64,000 bases of DNA from the NCBI GenBank assembly GCA_017516745.1, contig JAFXBF010000012.1, forward strand, positions 150,541 to 214,540, in the 5' to 3' direction. The translations under genes and the position numbers were made by a program. A model generated the notes under the pieces. The model was given only the letters and a program-made list of their open reading frames with translations, had not been told where the DNA came from and did no database searches. The stretch's first letter is position 1, and every line of letters begins with the position of its first letter. The DNA comes from Clostridia bacterium. GTDB taxonomy: Bacteria > Bacillota > Clostridia > Oscillospirales > Acutalibacteraceae. Below are positions 9,248-17,555 of the stretch, piece by piece.

Positions 9248-10720
9248 TTAAAATACAAACCACGATAAGAAAATATTGAGTATTTCTCTGAAGAAGTAAG
9301 CGATTATCTGGAAGATACCGGCATTTGAATTTATGCTGATACTGTCAACGATAGGCTCATTATTTTCATCTAGGAAATCACATCCGAACATACTGCTTAC
9401 TACTATATAAAAAGTGGTTTCGCCGCTGTTGTCCGAAGTGGCTGTGCAAATCTGAGTTGAACCGGATACATCTACAAGGAAATTACTGTTGCTGACATCC
9501 CATTCGATTATTGCACCGAAGGGCATATAATCGGCGGTGGCGTAAATCTGCGCTGAATTACCGTAATCAACCGTTTCTTCATCTGCAATGATAATAAAGT
9601 TCTCAACAGAAGTGTAGCCGACCTCGTCAATCCATACCAGCCAATCGGTAAAGAGCTCATCGTTACCGTCGGCGACATCTATATCGTTCCACATATCGGG
9701 TGAGCCTTGGAATATTACCAGTTTTTCAAAAGTTTCATCATTGTATGTTGTGAAAGCACCGTGACCGATTTCCGTTACGGTTGACGGGATAATAACAGTG
9801 TACAATTCATTTGCTTTCCAAAATGCATAAGCACCGATGTATGTAATGCCTTCATCAATGGCAACGGCATTGATATTGTTTTTGTGCTCTTCCCAAGTTG
9901 GATAGGATTCATCATACCAGTCGTTCATTCTGCCTGTGCCGTAAATTGACAGAATACCGTCTTCAAAAAGAATCCACTGTGCGTTATCTCCGCAATATCC
10001 GCTGTCAATAATTCCGCAGTAGCCGTATTCGCTGAGACAATAAAACATATCGTCTTCTTCAAAAGCGTAGTTGTTTTCGCCGATTTCAACCTGATTCCAC
10101 TGCCTTGATGTGCCGTTGTAATAAACACGCACGTAGGGAAAAGCATACTCGCCTATGTGTTTGACGCTTGTCGGAATAACGATGTGGTAAAGGTCGTTGT
10201 TGTCTATAAAAGCACCGTCGCATATGGTTTCAACGCTGTCAGGAATATAATAAACGAGGTTTGTAGTGTCGCTGGGGCAACAGACCAATTCGGTTTTATC
10301 CTTGTTGAAAAGTACACCGTCTTCTGCGGAAAAGGCTGGATTTGCGTTGTCAACCGCAAATTTGGAAAATGCGCTGTCGCTGCTTCTTGAATAAAAAGCT
10401 CCAGGCTCAATTTCAATTACCGTTTTGGGAATTGTTATCGTTCTGACGCCCATAGAGGTGTCAATGGCTTCGGAGGCTATTTTTGTAACAGTATAGCCGT
10501 CGAGTGTTTCGGGGATTGTCAGCTCGTATACAGGGTAAATATCATCTTCCCACAGGTGGTTTTCATATCCGACAATGGTTGCCTGTCTGTTTTCTACAAT
10601 GTACTTGAAATCTGAGAACCATTTGCTTGTGCTGTCAGCAGCAAATGCGCTGAACGAAACGGTGGTGAGCAGTAGTACAATGCTCATCAAAATTGCCAAT
10701 GATTTTTTTTCGGGTTTCAT
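9248..10720 (-). CDS. Secreted BspA-like leucine-rich repeat protein (LRR1)
   Basis: The protein is 490 aa. A signal peptide (MKPEKKSLAILMSIVLLL...AFA, cleavage near residue 28) is followed by LRR_5/BspA-type repeats recognisable by the spacing of I-x-I-P-x-T/S-V-x-x-I (ITIPKTVIEIEPGAFYS, VIPTSVKHIGEYAFP, IPSTVTEIGHGAFTT). These domains usually mediate surface or host contacts. There is no LPxTG or SLH domain. The protein ends in a hydrophobic tail (about the last 24 residues, AGIFQIIAYFFREILN...), shared with LRR2, which may keep it at the membrane. The start has AAAGAGG at a good distance. It lies 30 bp after LRR2, so it is probably the second gene of an LRR2-LRR1 operon. Confidence 0.85.
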   Translation of the reverse strand: MKPEKKSLAILMSIVLLLTTVSFSAFAADSTSKWFSDFKYIVENRQATIVGYENHLWEDDIYPVYELTIPETLDGYTVTKIASEAIDTSMGVRTITIPKTVIEIEPGAFYSRSSDSAFSKFAVDNANPAFSAEDGVLFNKDKTELVCCPSDTTNLVYYIPDSVETICDGAFIDNNDLYHIVIPTSVKHIGEYAFPYVRVYYNGTSRQWNQVEIGENNYAFEEDDMFYCLSEYGYCGIIDSGYCGDNAQWILFEDGILSIYGTGRMNDWYDESYPTWEEHKNNINAVAIDEGITYIGAYAFWKANELYTVIIPSTVTEIGHGAFTTYNDETFEKLVIFQGSPDMWNDIDVADGNDELFTDWLVWIDEVGYTSVENFIIIADEETVDYGNSAQIYATADYMPFGAIIEWDVSNSNFLVDVSGSTQICTATSDNSGETTFYIVVSSMFGCDFLDENNEPIVDSISINSNAGIFQIIAYFFREILNIFLSWFVF

Positions 10721-10750
10721 AGTATAACCTCTTTCTTAATTAATGATTGA

Positions 10751-12871
10751 TTAAAACATAAAGAATGAAAGAATCATTTCAAATATGCTTCTGAATATAT
10801 AGGCAAGTATTTCAAATATGCCGGCTTTGGAGGTGAGCTCAATTGAAGCTTCTATCGGGTCGCCGTCGTCGTTGTAAATCGTCCAACCATCTTCGTCTTC
10901 AAGGCAAACGGTGAGGATTTCTGTGCCACTGATTTTGGAGGTCATCGAACAGGCGTATTCTTCAAATATGTCGCCTGAAAAATATTCACCGCTATCTACG
11001 TACCACGAAAGTTGTGTGTCGACTGGAAGGAAATAGTTTACATAATATAATGTGTCGTGCCTTATTTCAGGAATATAGTAGGAGTTTATTATTGGAATGT
11101 CGGCATAAAGATAAGCAGTTTCTCCATATTTCACGGTTGTTGAACCTTCGACAATTATATCAAGGCTGTCGATAACAAAATCTTCATTATCGATATAGAT
11201 AGCTCTGTATATATCATAGCAGAAGCAACTGTCCCACTCGTGTGAACCAAACTCTATATCTTCCCACTGTTCAGGCAGACCTTTATAAATTATTTCTACA
11301 GGGTCATCGGAATTCCAGCAGAAAACGCAGGATGCCAAATATTCTAACGATTCGGGCAGAATGATTCTCTTAAGATTTGTACATTTGTAGAAGCCGTCGA
11401 TTTTTGCTATACCTTCTTCAATTTCGATTGTGGTTATAATATTCGCAAACTCATTCCAAGGGGCATTTTTACCCTGCGGATAGCTTGGCATTTCACCGCT
11501 GCCGCTGATTGTAAGTATGCCCATACCGTCATATTGCCAAGAGATTTCGCTGTTGCAGTTTCCATGAGCAGTCTGCTGGGCATTGTAATGGATTTCAGCA
11601 TAGTCAAATTCAGAATAACCATCGTAATAATAGAAGTTATCGTTATCTTCAGCAAGAATATTTGACCACTGTGATTTTGTGCCGGCATAGTAAACATCGG
11701 TGAGTGAACTCTCTTGTGCAGCATAGCTGTCAACGAAGAGAACGCTTTGAGGAATATAAATTCTTTCAATTCCTGACCATTCAAAAGCGCAGTGCATAAT
11801 TGATTTGAGACCTTCAGGAAGCTTTAAAGTTTTAAGACTTTCACAGCTGCTGAAAGCAAGTTCACCAATTGTATCAAGTGAAGAGTTTTCGGCAAATGTG
11901 ACACTTTCCAGGAAGTAGCATGAACCAAAGGCAAGTTTTCCAATAATTTCAATGTTTTCCGGAATGACTATGTTTTCCATATCACAACTGTAAAATCCGG
12001 AATGACCTATAGTTGTTACGCTCGAGGGGAAAGTCCAGCCTTCAAAGGTTTTGCCTTCAGGGAATCTGATGAGTTCGGTCTTGTTCTTGTTGTACAGCAC
12101 ACCATCCTTGCTTGAGTATACGGGGTTTTCGCTAGCAACGTTTATGCTCTGAAGTGAATAGCAGTTGTTGAAGACAAATTCGCGGATTGATGTCAGGCTT
12201 GCCGGAACATCAAAGCTTTTCAGATTATAACAGCCGTGAAAAGCATATTTTAATATTTCTTTCAGATTATTTTTTATCTTGATTGTTTCAAGGTTTTCAC
12301 ACCATTCAAATGCGGCTTCTCCGATAAATTCAAGGCTTTCGGGCAGAATAATGTGTTTTATTGATTCATTGCAAGTAAATGCGCCTGCGCCAATGGTGAT
12401 TACACCATCGGGTACGGTGTATGATTCAGGACCGTTGGGAAGATATGAAACCAGTATTTTCTTGTCCTTGGTATAGATAACGCCGTCTATGGTTGTATAA
12501 TTAGGGTTATCTTTATCTATTTCAACAGCTGATATGTTTCCGCCGAACAGACCGGCAAGGGAAGTGTCGAGAAAATCAATACCGGCAGGAATATAAAGTG
12601 TGATTTCGGTAGCAGAGTAAATCCAGTCAATTTCCGTTACAGGATAACCGTCAAGAATTTCGGGCACGATGACAGTGCCTGTGAGTTCTTCGTCGGGATA
12701 CAGACCTGAGATACTGGCTTCTCCGTCTTCAAGTGTATACTCCCACATACCGCTTTGATAGTGCTCGAGATAATCGTCATACGGTTGGGCACTTGCCTGC
12801 ATAAGCGGTATTGCACAAAGCAGCAGTACGATACTCATCAGAATTGCCAAGGGCTTTTTTGTGCGCTTCAT
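10751..12871 (-). CDS. Secreted BspA-like leucine-rich repeat protein (LRR2)
   Basis: The protein is 706 aa. A signal peptide (MKRTKKPLAILMSIVLLLC...ASA) is nearly identical in its core to that of LRR1, showing a recent duplication. About ten LRR_5 units follow (IILPESLEFIGEAAFEW, FPSSVTTIGHSGFYS, LKLPEGLKSIMHCAFEW). A repeated module recurs in LRR1-3: an NPxYxxxDGVLYNKDKTEL insert and a YAGTKSQWS-type block. The C-terminus ends in AGIFEILAYIFRSIFEMILS, a likely membrane-associating helix, with no sortase signal. AGAGGAG precedes the ATG. Its upstream region holds an extended -10 promoter and a 21-bp-spaced repeat shared with the type VII operon. Confidence 0.87.
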   Translation of the reverse strand: MKRTKKPLAILMSIVLLLCAIPLMQASAQPYDDYLEHYQSGMWEYTLEDGEASISGLYPDEELTGTVIVPEILDGYPVTEIDWIYSATEITLYIPAGIDFLDTSLAGLFGGNISAVEIDKDNPNYTTIDGVIYTKDKKILVSYLPNGPESYTVPDGVITIGAGAFTCNESIKHIILPESLEFIGEAAFEWCENLETIKIKNNLKEILKYAFHGCYNLKSFDVPASLTSIREFVFNNCYSLQSINVASENPVYSSKDGVLYNKNKTELIRFPEGKTFEGWTFPSSVTTIGHSGFYSCDMENIVIPENIEIIGKLAFGSCYFLESVTFAENSSLDTIGELAFSSCESLKTLKLPEGLKSIMHCAFEWSGIERIYIPQSVLFVDSYAAQESSLTDVYYAGTKSQWSNILAEDNDNFYYYDGYSEFDYAEIHYNAQQTAHGNCNSEISWQYDGMGILTISGSGEMPSYPQGKNAPWNEFANIITTIEIEEGIAKIDGFYKCTNLKRIILPESLEYLASCVFCWNSDDPVEIIYKGLPEQWEDIEFGSHEWDSCFCYDIYRAIYIDNEDFVIDSLDIIVEGSTTVKYGETAYLYADIPIINSYYIPEIRHDTLYYVNYFLPVDTQLSWYVDSGEYFSGDIFEEYACSMTSKISGTEILTVCLEDEDGWTIYNDDGDPIEASIELTSKAGIFEILAYIFRSIFEMILSFFMF

Positions 12872-12903
12872 AATAAAACATCTCCTCTTAAATTTGTGAG
12901 GTG

Positions 12904-12912
12904 ATTATAGCA
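12904..12912 (-). promoter_or_regulatory. Extended -10 promoter of the LRR2-LRR1 operon
   Basis: On the minus strand the sequence reads TGCTATAAT, a perfect extended -10 element, 33 bp upstream of the LRR2 start. No well-spaced -35 box is present (TTGACG lies 21 bp upstream), as expected for an activator-dependent promoter. The direct repeat at 12938-12970 ends exactly 29 nt upstream of the TATAAT hexamer. Confidence 0.65.
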
Positions 12913-12937
12913 CAAAAAAATCAAAAAAATCGTCAAA

Positions 12938-12970
12938 CGGTACGGAAAGTGGGTTTAGGGGTACAGAAAG
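12938..12970 (-). promoter_or_regulatory. Putative LytTR-regulator direct repeat upstream of LRR2
   Basis: Read in the direction of LRR2, two half-sites (CTTTCTGTACC and CTTTCCGTACC) are spaced 21 bp apart, two helical turns. The same arrangement, with 26 of 32 identical positions, is found at 17413-17444 in front of the type VII operon. LytTR/AgrA regulators bind pairs of about 9-bp direct repeats at this pitch. The encoded LytTR regulator (16614-17330) is the obvious candidate; this link is inferred. Confidence 0.6.
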
Positions 12971-12993
12971 TTTAGGGCGACAAAAGAGATACC

Positions 12994-13042
12994 AAAAGCA
13001 TCCCGTTAAGCTTGGTTTTACAAGGCTTAATGGGATGCTTTT
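12994..13042. terminator. Bidirectional terminator between LRR3 and LRR2
   Basis: An 18-bp stem (AAAAGCATCCCGTTAAGC, one G-U) with A-run and T-run flanks lies directly after the LRR3 stop codon. It separates the regulator-kinase-LRR3 operon from the LRR2 promoter region. Confidence 0.85.
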
Positions 13043-13060
13043 AACTGTGTTTCAAAGGCT

Positions 13061-15313
13061 TTATTTTCTTTTGAAAAGCTTGGCTATAAAGTTAATTACG
13101 CTGGAAATTGCACGCAGGGCGTTTTCGGTTATTTCTGCAAAGAAATCGCTCACTTTTTGGATGAAGGTTTTTTCGCCGTTCATATCGTCGGATTTGATTA
13201 CAAACTTGAACGCGTCGTAATCGCCGCTTTCAAGCAGCTCAAGCATTTCTTCAAAGGTTATGTTTTCCTGTGAATCGCCTCTGACAACGGCAAGGTTGAC
13301 GTAAAGGTTAGTGAGTGTCAGGTCTGACGCTGTGCTGTCTGCGCCTTCGAAATCAAGGATAATGCCTGAATCTACGCCATCGAAAACAATTTTCTCAAAA
13401 TAGATGTAATCGGCATAAGAATATTCGTTAAGAAATACGCTGAGAAAATCGTATTTTGGTCCATTATAAACGGTAAGCTCTCCGTTGAATTTTAGCACGC
13501 TGTTTTCTTCGTCAAAGCTTACTGCTATACAGGGCGCATTGTTTGGAACGGAAGAAACAAGGCTACTTGCTGACGGGCAGATAAATGTGAGTTTTTCGTT
13601 GCAGCCGTTAAATGCGCCGTCAGCAATTTCAATGCTGTCATTATGTATCGTAAAAACAAGAAGAGAAGCGCAGCCGGAAAAGGCATTTTCTCCGACATTT
13701 GAAATGCTTGTTCCAAGATAAACTTCTTTGAGCTTTTCACAGCCACTGAATGCATTTGCAGGTACATTTGTTATGCTGTCAACTATTTCAACATAGGCAA
13801 TACTGTCCTTGAAGCTGTACCAGCCGTATTCTTCAAAGCTCGGCTTTTCTTCAATTTCACCACTGCCACTGATTGTAAGCGTGTGTGTAATTTCGTTAAA
13901 GCTCCAGTCAGCATTTTCGCCGCAGCTGCCGCTTGTTGCACCGTGGTTAAAATATATTTCAGCTTTTGTGAGATAATTGTTAGCGGACTGAATGTTTATT
14001 TCATTCCATTCTTCCTTTGAGCCGGTGTAATACACATCTGTAATATAAGGTGAAGACTGAAAAGCGGCTGAACTTATTGAAATAAGCGTTTTCGGTAAGG
14101 TGATGCTTGTAAGACTGCGACACAGCTGAAACGCATAGCTGCCGATTGAAGTAACACCTTCGTTTACAGTTATATTGCTGAGGTTGCTTTGTTCAAAAGC
14201 ATACCAGCCTATGCTTACAACGCTTGGCGGTGTGCTGTAGCTTGTCTGTGGCAGAGCAACAGGACAGGCAATCAGAGTTATCATATCCTTGTCAAAAAGC
14301 ACACCGTATTCGTCCGTTGTGTAGTCAGGATTGTTGTCTGAGACAGTGAACTTTTCGAGTGCAGTACACGAGTAGAAATTGACCAGTAAATTCTCGTCGC
14401 TGTCGAATGTTGAAGGCAGATGGATATGCTTGAGCGTGTCACTTGCAAGATTGTATTTTTTGACAACTCCTTCGGGGATAATAAGACTTTCATCCGTTTT
14501 ATTACCTTGAGGGTAGCAGATTAATCCGGCCAGCGCTTTGTCATACAGCTCGCCGTTGGCACCCGTAAAATATGCTGTGTTATCGGATGAAACGGTTATT
14601 TTTGCCAGGCTCGTTGTGTCGTTGAAGGCACTGTTGTGTATGTTCGTAACGTTCGTACCTATTTCAATTGCTTCCAATGACCTGCAGCTTGAAAAAGAGG
14701 AGTTTCCGATAACGGTAAGTGACTCGGGCAGATTAATGCTTTTTAAATCAACGCAATTAAAAAAGGCGGAGGCTCCGATTTCTTCTAATCCTTCCGGCAA
14801 TGTTACAGTAACAAGGTCGGCAGCTTCAAACGCACGCATACCTATTTTCTTCACACCATCGGGTACGGTAAATTCAACTTCTTCTCTGCCATAAAAATAC
14901 TGAAGTAAATCCGTTTTATCCTTATTATATAGTCCGTATTCGTCGCTTGTGAAATACGGATTGTTTTCATCAACCGTTACGCTTGTGAGCCGGAGCGTAG
15001 CTAATGCCTGCGTACCAATACTTTTAACCGTGGCAGGTATGGTAAAATTCTTATGATAGAAACAACTGCCGAAGGCGTCGTAAGCAATAGCGGTAACGGG
15101 ATAACCCTCTATGGTTTCAGGAATGACAATGTCAGCTGATGATGTCTGACAGGTGCATTTTGTGATTGTTACCTCACCGTTGGCAATAGTGTATTTTACG
15201 CTTGAAGGCAGTGTGTCCTGCGCAGAAGCATAAAGAGGCAGTATCCCAACCGTAAGGAGCACTGCCAATATTACACATATAATTTTATTCAAAGATTTGT
15301 ACTGCTTTCTCAT
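13061..15313 (-). CDS. Secreted BspA-like leucine-rich repeat protein (LRR3)
   Basis: The protein is 750 aa from the ATG at 15313, chosen because AGAGGAG sits 7 bases upstream; a longer frame exists but has no such site. A signal peptide (MRKQYKSLNKIICVILAVLL...ASA) is followed by many LRR_5 units (FTIPATVKSIGTQALAT, INLPESLTVIGNSSFSS, ITLPKTLISISSAAFQS) and the YYTGSKEEWNEI block also seen in LRR1/2. The tail is basic and amphipathic (AISSVINFIAKLFKRK) instead of hydrophobic. The first 29 bases overlap the end of the sensor kinase gene, so the two are probably translationally coupled: regulator, sensor and this surface protein form one transcript. The protein might be the sensor's ligand-binding partner or a target. 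Confidence 0.85.
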   Translation of the reverse strand: MRKQYKSLNKIICVILAVLLTVGILPLYASAQDTLPSSVKYTIANGEVTITKCTCQTSSADIVIPETIEGYPVTAIAYDAFGSCFYHKNFTIPATVKSIGTQALATLRLTSVTVDENNPYFTSDEYGLYNKDKTDLLQYFYGREEVEFTVPDGVKKIGMRAFEAADLVTVTLPEGLEEIGASAFFNCVDLKSINLPESLTVIGNSSFSSCRSLEAIEIGTNVTNIHNSAFNDTTSLAKITVSSDNTAYFTGANGELYDKALAGLICYPQGNKTDESLIIPEGVVKKYNLASDTLKHIHLPSTFDSDENLLVNFYSCTALEKFTVSDNNPDYTTDEYGVLFDKDMITLIACPVALPQTSYSTPPSVVSIGWYAFEQSNLSNITVNEGVTSIGSYAFQLCRSLTSITLPKTLISISSAAFQSSPYITDVYYTGSKEEWNEINIQSANNYLTKAEIYFNHGATSGSCGENADWSFNEITHTLTISGSGEIEEKPSFEEYGWYSFKDSIAYVEIVDSITNVPANAFSGCEKLKEVYLGTSISNVGENAFSGCASLLVFTIHNDSIEIADGAFNGCNEKLTFICPSASSLVSSVPNNAPCIAVSFDEENSVLKFNGELTVYNGPKYDFLSVFLNEYSYADYIYFEKIVFDGVDSGIILDFEGADSTASDLTLTNLYVNLAVVRGDSQENITFEEMLELLESGDYDAFKFVIKSDDMNGEKTFIQKVSDFFAEITENALRAISSVINFIAKLFKRK

Positions 15314-16601
15314 AAGAATTCTCCTCTTTAAACATAAGCCCGATTTCAATTATAAACAGGTTGTTTTCACAAGTCAAGTTGACAAAGCCGTTGTATTCTT
15401 TTGCAACGGCTTTTATGTTATCAAGCCCGAAGCCGTGGTTTGTTTTATCTTTTTTTGAGGTTTGAATTTTGTTGTTCTTAATCTCAACCGGTTTTGAAAC
15501 AGGATTGGAAACCGTTAATATGCAACCGTTACTTTGCTCAACAGAACTGATTGTTATTGGAGTAAGGCTTTTTTGCGGTGAATTAAAAACAGCATTGTCT
15601 AAAACATTGGCAATTATTGTGCAAATATCGTTATTGCTTATTCTTTGTGAGGGAATAGTGCCTTCAAATTCAATTCGTAGTTCTTTTTCCTGCGCCGCTG
15701 TTGCCTTTGCGGATATGATAGCATCAGCAAGGTAGTTACCTGTAGAATACTTCGTTTTAGTCAAAGCAGGAAGCTCGTTCATTTTTGCAAGATATTCTTT
15801 CGCTTCTTCAATTCTGTTCTGGTCAATAAGTGTGCTTAAAGCGAAAATGTTATTGATATAGTCGTGCTTAAAACGACGGATATCGGTATTGCTCTTAATG
15901 ATTTCTTCGTTGTGCAGTACTTGTGTATTAAGGAGCAGTTGTACATTGCTTTGTTTTTCTGATACGGAGAAATATTTGCTGACGATAAATACGATACAGC
16001 TGACAACAAGCACAGCCGAAAGCACCAGCAGAACATTGGCAACATCCTCAATATACGCCGAATCTCTTGTAAGAGTAACGGCGTAATAAGTTGCAAGGTC
16101 AGCAATAAGTATTACCACATACACAAGAGTGGGGATTTTTTCAAAAAAAGCTCCGTGGTAAACCGGAATACGCTGTTTGGTTATTATGAAAACAGCGGCT
16201 GATAAAGCGGCATAAAGAATGATATACAGCAGATTGAACGTTGCCTGATTATCTGTTTTGAAAAACAGGCTTACCATAAGTATCATAAAATCGGCAGTTG
16301 AATTGAGAATAATGCCGTACCAGAAAAATGTCAACTTTTTTCTCGACGAAAAGCAGAGATAAGGAAAAACAATAAACCCAAGCATTGTAACAATGTCGCA
16401 TATGTCTGCGGCAGCATAAGTGTCTTCAAAAACAGCAAAAGGCAGCAGTGAAGCTACAGCAAAAACAAAGGCTGTAACAACAAATGCTGCTTTTTTAATT
16501 TTTATATCATAACCGAAAAGCCTTTTCAATAAAAATGTGCCGGTAAAAAATCCCGAAGCATTTTTTAAAAGCTCTGTAACACAAAGCACAGCAATGTTCA
16601 T
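15285..16601 (-). CDS. GHKL-type sensor histidine kinase (AgrC/VirS-like)
   Basis: The protein is 438 aa. The first half has about six hydrophobic segments, forming a polytopic sensor like AgrC. A dimerisation-phosphoacceptor helix follows (RRFKHDYINNIFALSTLI, near residue 245) with the His-Asp-Tyr-Ile-Asn pattern of the HPK10-type family. The C-terminal GHKL ATPase has an N-box (IIANVLDNAVFN) and a G-box (NHGFGLDNIKAV). It is predicted to phosphorylate the LytTR regulator encoded 12 bp upstream. No processing gene for an autoinducing peptide (AgrB/AgrD-like) is seen nearby, so the signal is unknown. Its 3' end overlaps the LRR3 start. Confidence 0.9.
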   Translation of the reverse strand: MNIAVLCVTELLKNASGFFTGTFLLKRLFGYDIKIKKAAFVVTAFVFAVASLLPFAVFEDTYAAADICDIVTMLGFIVFPYLCFSSRKKLTFFWYGIILNSTADFMILMVSLFFKTDNQATFNLLYIILYAALSAAVFIITKQRIPVYHGAFFEKIPTLVYVVILIADLATYYAVTLTRDSAYIEDVANVLLVLSAVLVVSCIVFIVSKYFSVSEKQSNVQLLLNTQVLHNEEIIKSNTDIRRFKHDYINNIFALSTLIDQNRIEEAKEYLAKMNELPALTKTKYSTGNYLADAIISAKATAAQEKELRIEFEGTIPSQRISNNDICTIIANVLDNAVFNSPQKSLTPITISSVEQSNGCILTVSNPVSKPVEIKNNKIQTSKKDKTNHGFGLDNIKAVAKEYNGFVNLTCENNLFIIEIGLMFKEENSYEKAVQIFE

Positions 16602-16613
16602 TTATCTCACCCG

Positions 16614-17330
16614 TTAATTCTTGTTGTTTTTGAGATAGGCTTCACAAAGCTCTGGGTATTTTTTCTGGCTTATGAATATTTTTTCGCCGTTGTCCAGCTT
16701 TGCCGTACGGGTATCGAAGGATACGATTCTGTGTGTGTTGATAATAAAGGAACGATGAATTCTCATAAAGCCATACGGCTCAAGCTCTTTTTCAAAAGAG
16801 GAAATTGTGCGGTGACATTTCAAACACCTGTCTTTGAAATAGATAAAAGTATCCTTGCGTGAAACCTCAAGGTAGTAAATATCGCTGATATTGATAAGAT
16901 GAACCTCGTCGTTGGACTTAACCAAAAGTGTTTCGGTATCGCTGTATGAGACTATGTAATCGTTAAGTGCCTTAAACAGTTTTTGCTTGTCAATGGGCTT
17001 TGTCAGAAATCTGTACGCACGTACTTCAAATGCATCGTATACAATTTCGGGATATGCCGTAATGAATATAACGCTTTTTGTTTTACCCGATTTTTCACGA
17101 AGGAGTCTGGCAAATTCCATACCGTTGAGTCCATCGTTGTCTTTGTCAAAATCGTTCATACGGTAGTCCAGCAGAAACAAATCAAAATCATCAATACGCT
17201 CTGCAATATCCTCGTAGCTTTCAAAGCAGGAATAACGGATTTTGATTTTCTGGTTTTCTGAATATTCATCCAGCATGGCAGATATTTCATTAAGTATTAT
17301 TCTGTTGTCATCACATACAGCAATTCGCAT
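16614..17330 (-). CDS. LytTR-family response regulator (AgrA-like)
   Basis: The protein is 238 aa. The receiver domain has acidic residues D7/D8, phosphoacceptor D55 (LFLLDYRMND) and K111 (FLTKPID). A LytTR DNA-binding domain occupies about 140-235 (VHLINISDIYYLEVSRKD, MRIHRSFIINTHRI). It pairs with the GHKL kinase encoded just downstream. LytTR proteins activate from two direct repeats spaced two helical turns apart; two such arrays occur in this window, one between this gene and the divergent type VII operon and one before LRR2. The ATG follows GGAGAG. Its own promoter is a near-consensus, probably constitutive one. Confidence 0.92.
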   Translation of the reverse strand: MRIAVCDDNRIILNEISAMLDEYSENQKIKIRYSCFESYEDIAERIDDFDLFLLDYRMNDFDKDNDGLNGMEFARLLREKSGKTKSVIFITAYPEIVYDAFEVRAYRFLTKPIDKQKLFKALNDYIVSYSDTETLLVKSNDEVHLINISDIYYLEVSRKDTFIYFKDRCLKCHRTISSFEKELEPYGFMRIHRSFIINTHRIVSFDTRTAKLDNGEKIFISQKKYPELCEAYLKNNKN

Positions 17331-17360
17331 TTTTGCTCTCCATTTTTGTTGATATACGCT

Positions 17361-17389
17361 ATTATATTGCTTTTTTCTACCTTTTGCAA
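17361..17389 (-). promoter_or_regulatory. Promoter of the regulator-kinase-LRR3 operon
   Basis: On the minus strand, TTGCAA (17384-17389), a 17-bp spacer and TATAAT (17361-17366) form a near-consensus sigma-A promoter about 30 bp upstream of the regulator start. The direct repeat lies upstream of its -35. Confidence 0.7.
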
Positions 17390-17412
17390 GGTGCTATTTT
17401 GCCCAGAACCAA

Positions 17413-17444
17413 CTTTTCGTACCCCTAAAACCTGTTTCTGTACC
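17413..17444 (+). promoter_or_regulatory. Putative LytTR-regulator direct repeat upstream of the type VII operon
   Basis: The half-sites CTTTTCGTACC and GTTTCTGTACC have GTACC cores at 17419 and 17440, a 21-bp pitch. The array lies between the divergent regulator gene and essC, in the same orientation relative to essC as the LRR2 copy has relative to LRR2. Confidence 0.6.
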
Positions 17445-17470
17445 TAAAGGCGAAAAAACACGATTTTTTG

Positions 17471-17479
17471 TGATATGTT
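17471..17479 (+). promoter_or_regulatory. Probable extended -10 promoter of the type VII operon
   Basis: TGATATGTT fits the extended -10 pattern TGnTATnnT, and the hexamer starts exactly 29 nt after the last half-site, the same distance as in the LRR2 promoter. It lies 77 bp before the essC ATG. A TATAAT-like string at 17483-17488 is an alternative. Confidence 0.45.
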
Positions 17480-17555
17480 ATTTATAATTATACATTTGTA
17501 ATTTGCTATTTGTATTTATATAGAATGCAACAGCAAAACAAGGAGAGAATAATTT

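Noticed and set aside
17483-17488. TATAAT-type box as the main type VII promoter
   Set aside because: It matches the hexamer better than TATGTT, but it lacks the 29-nt spacing to the direct repeat that is shared with the LRR2 promoter. It is kept as an alternative only.
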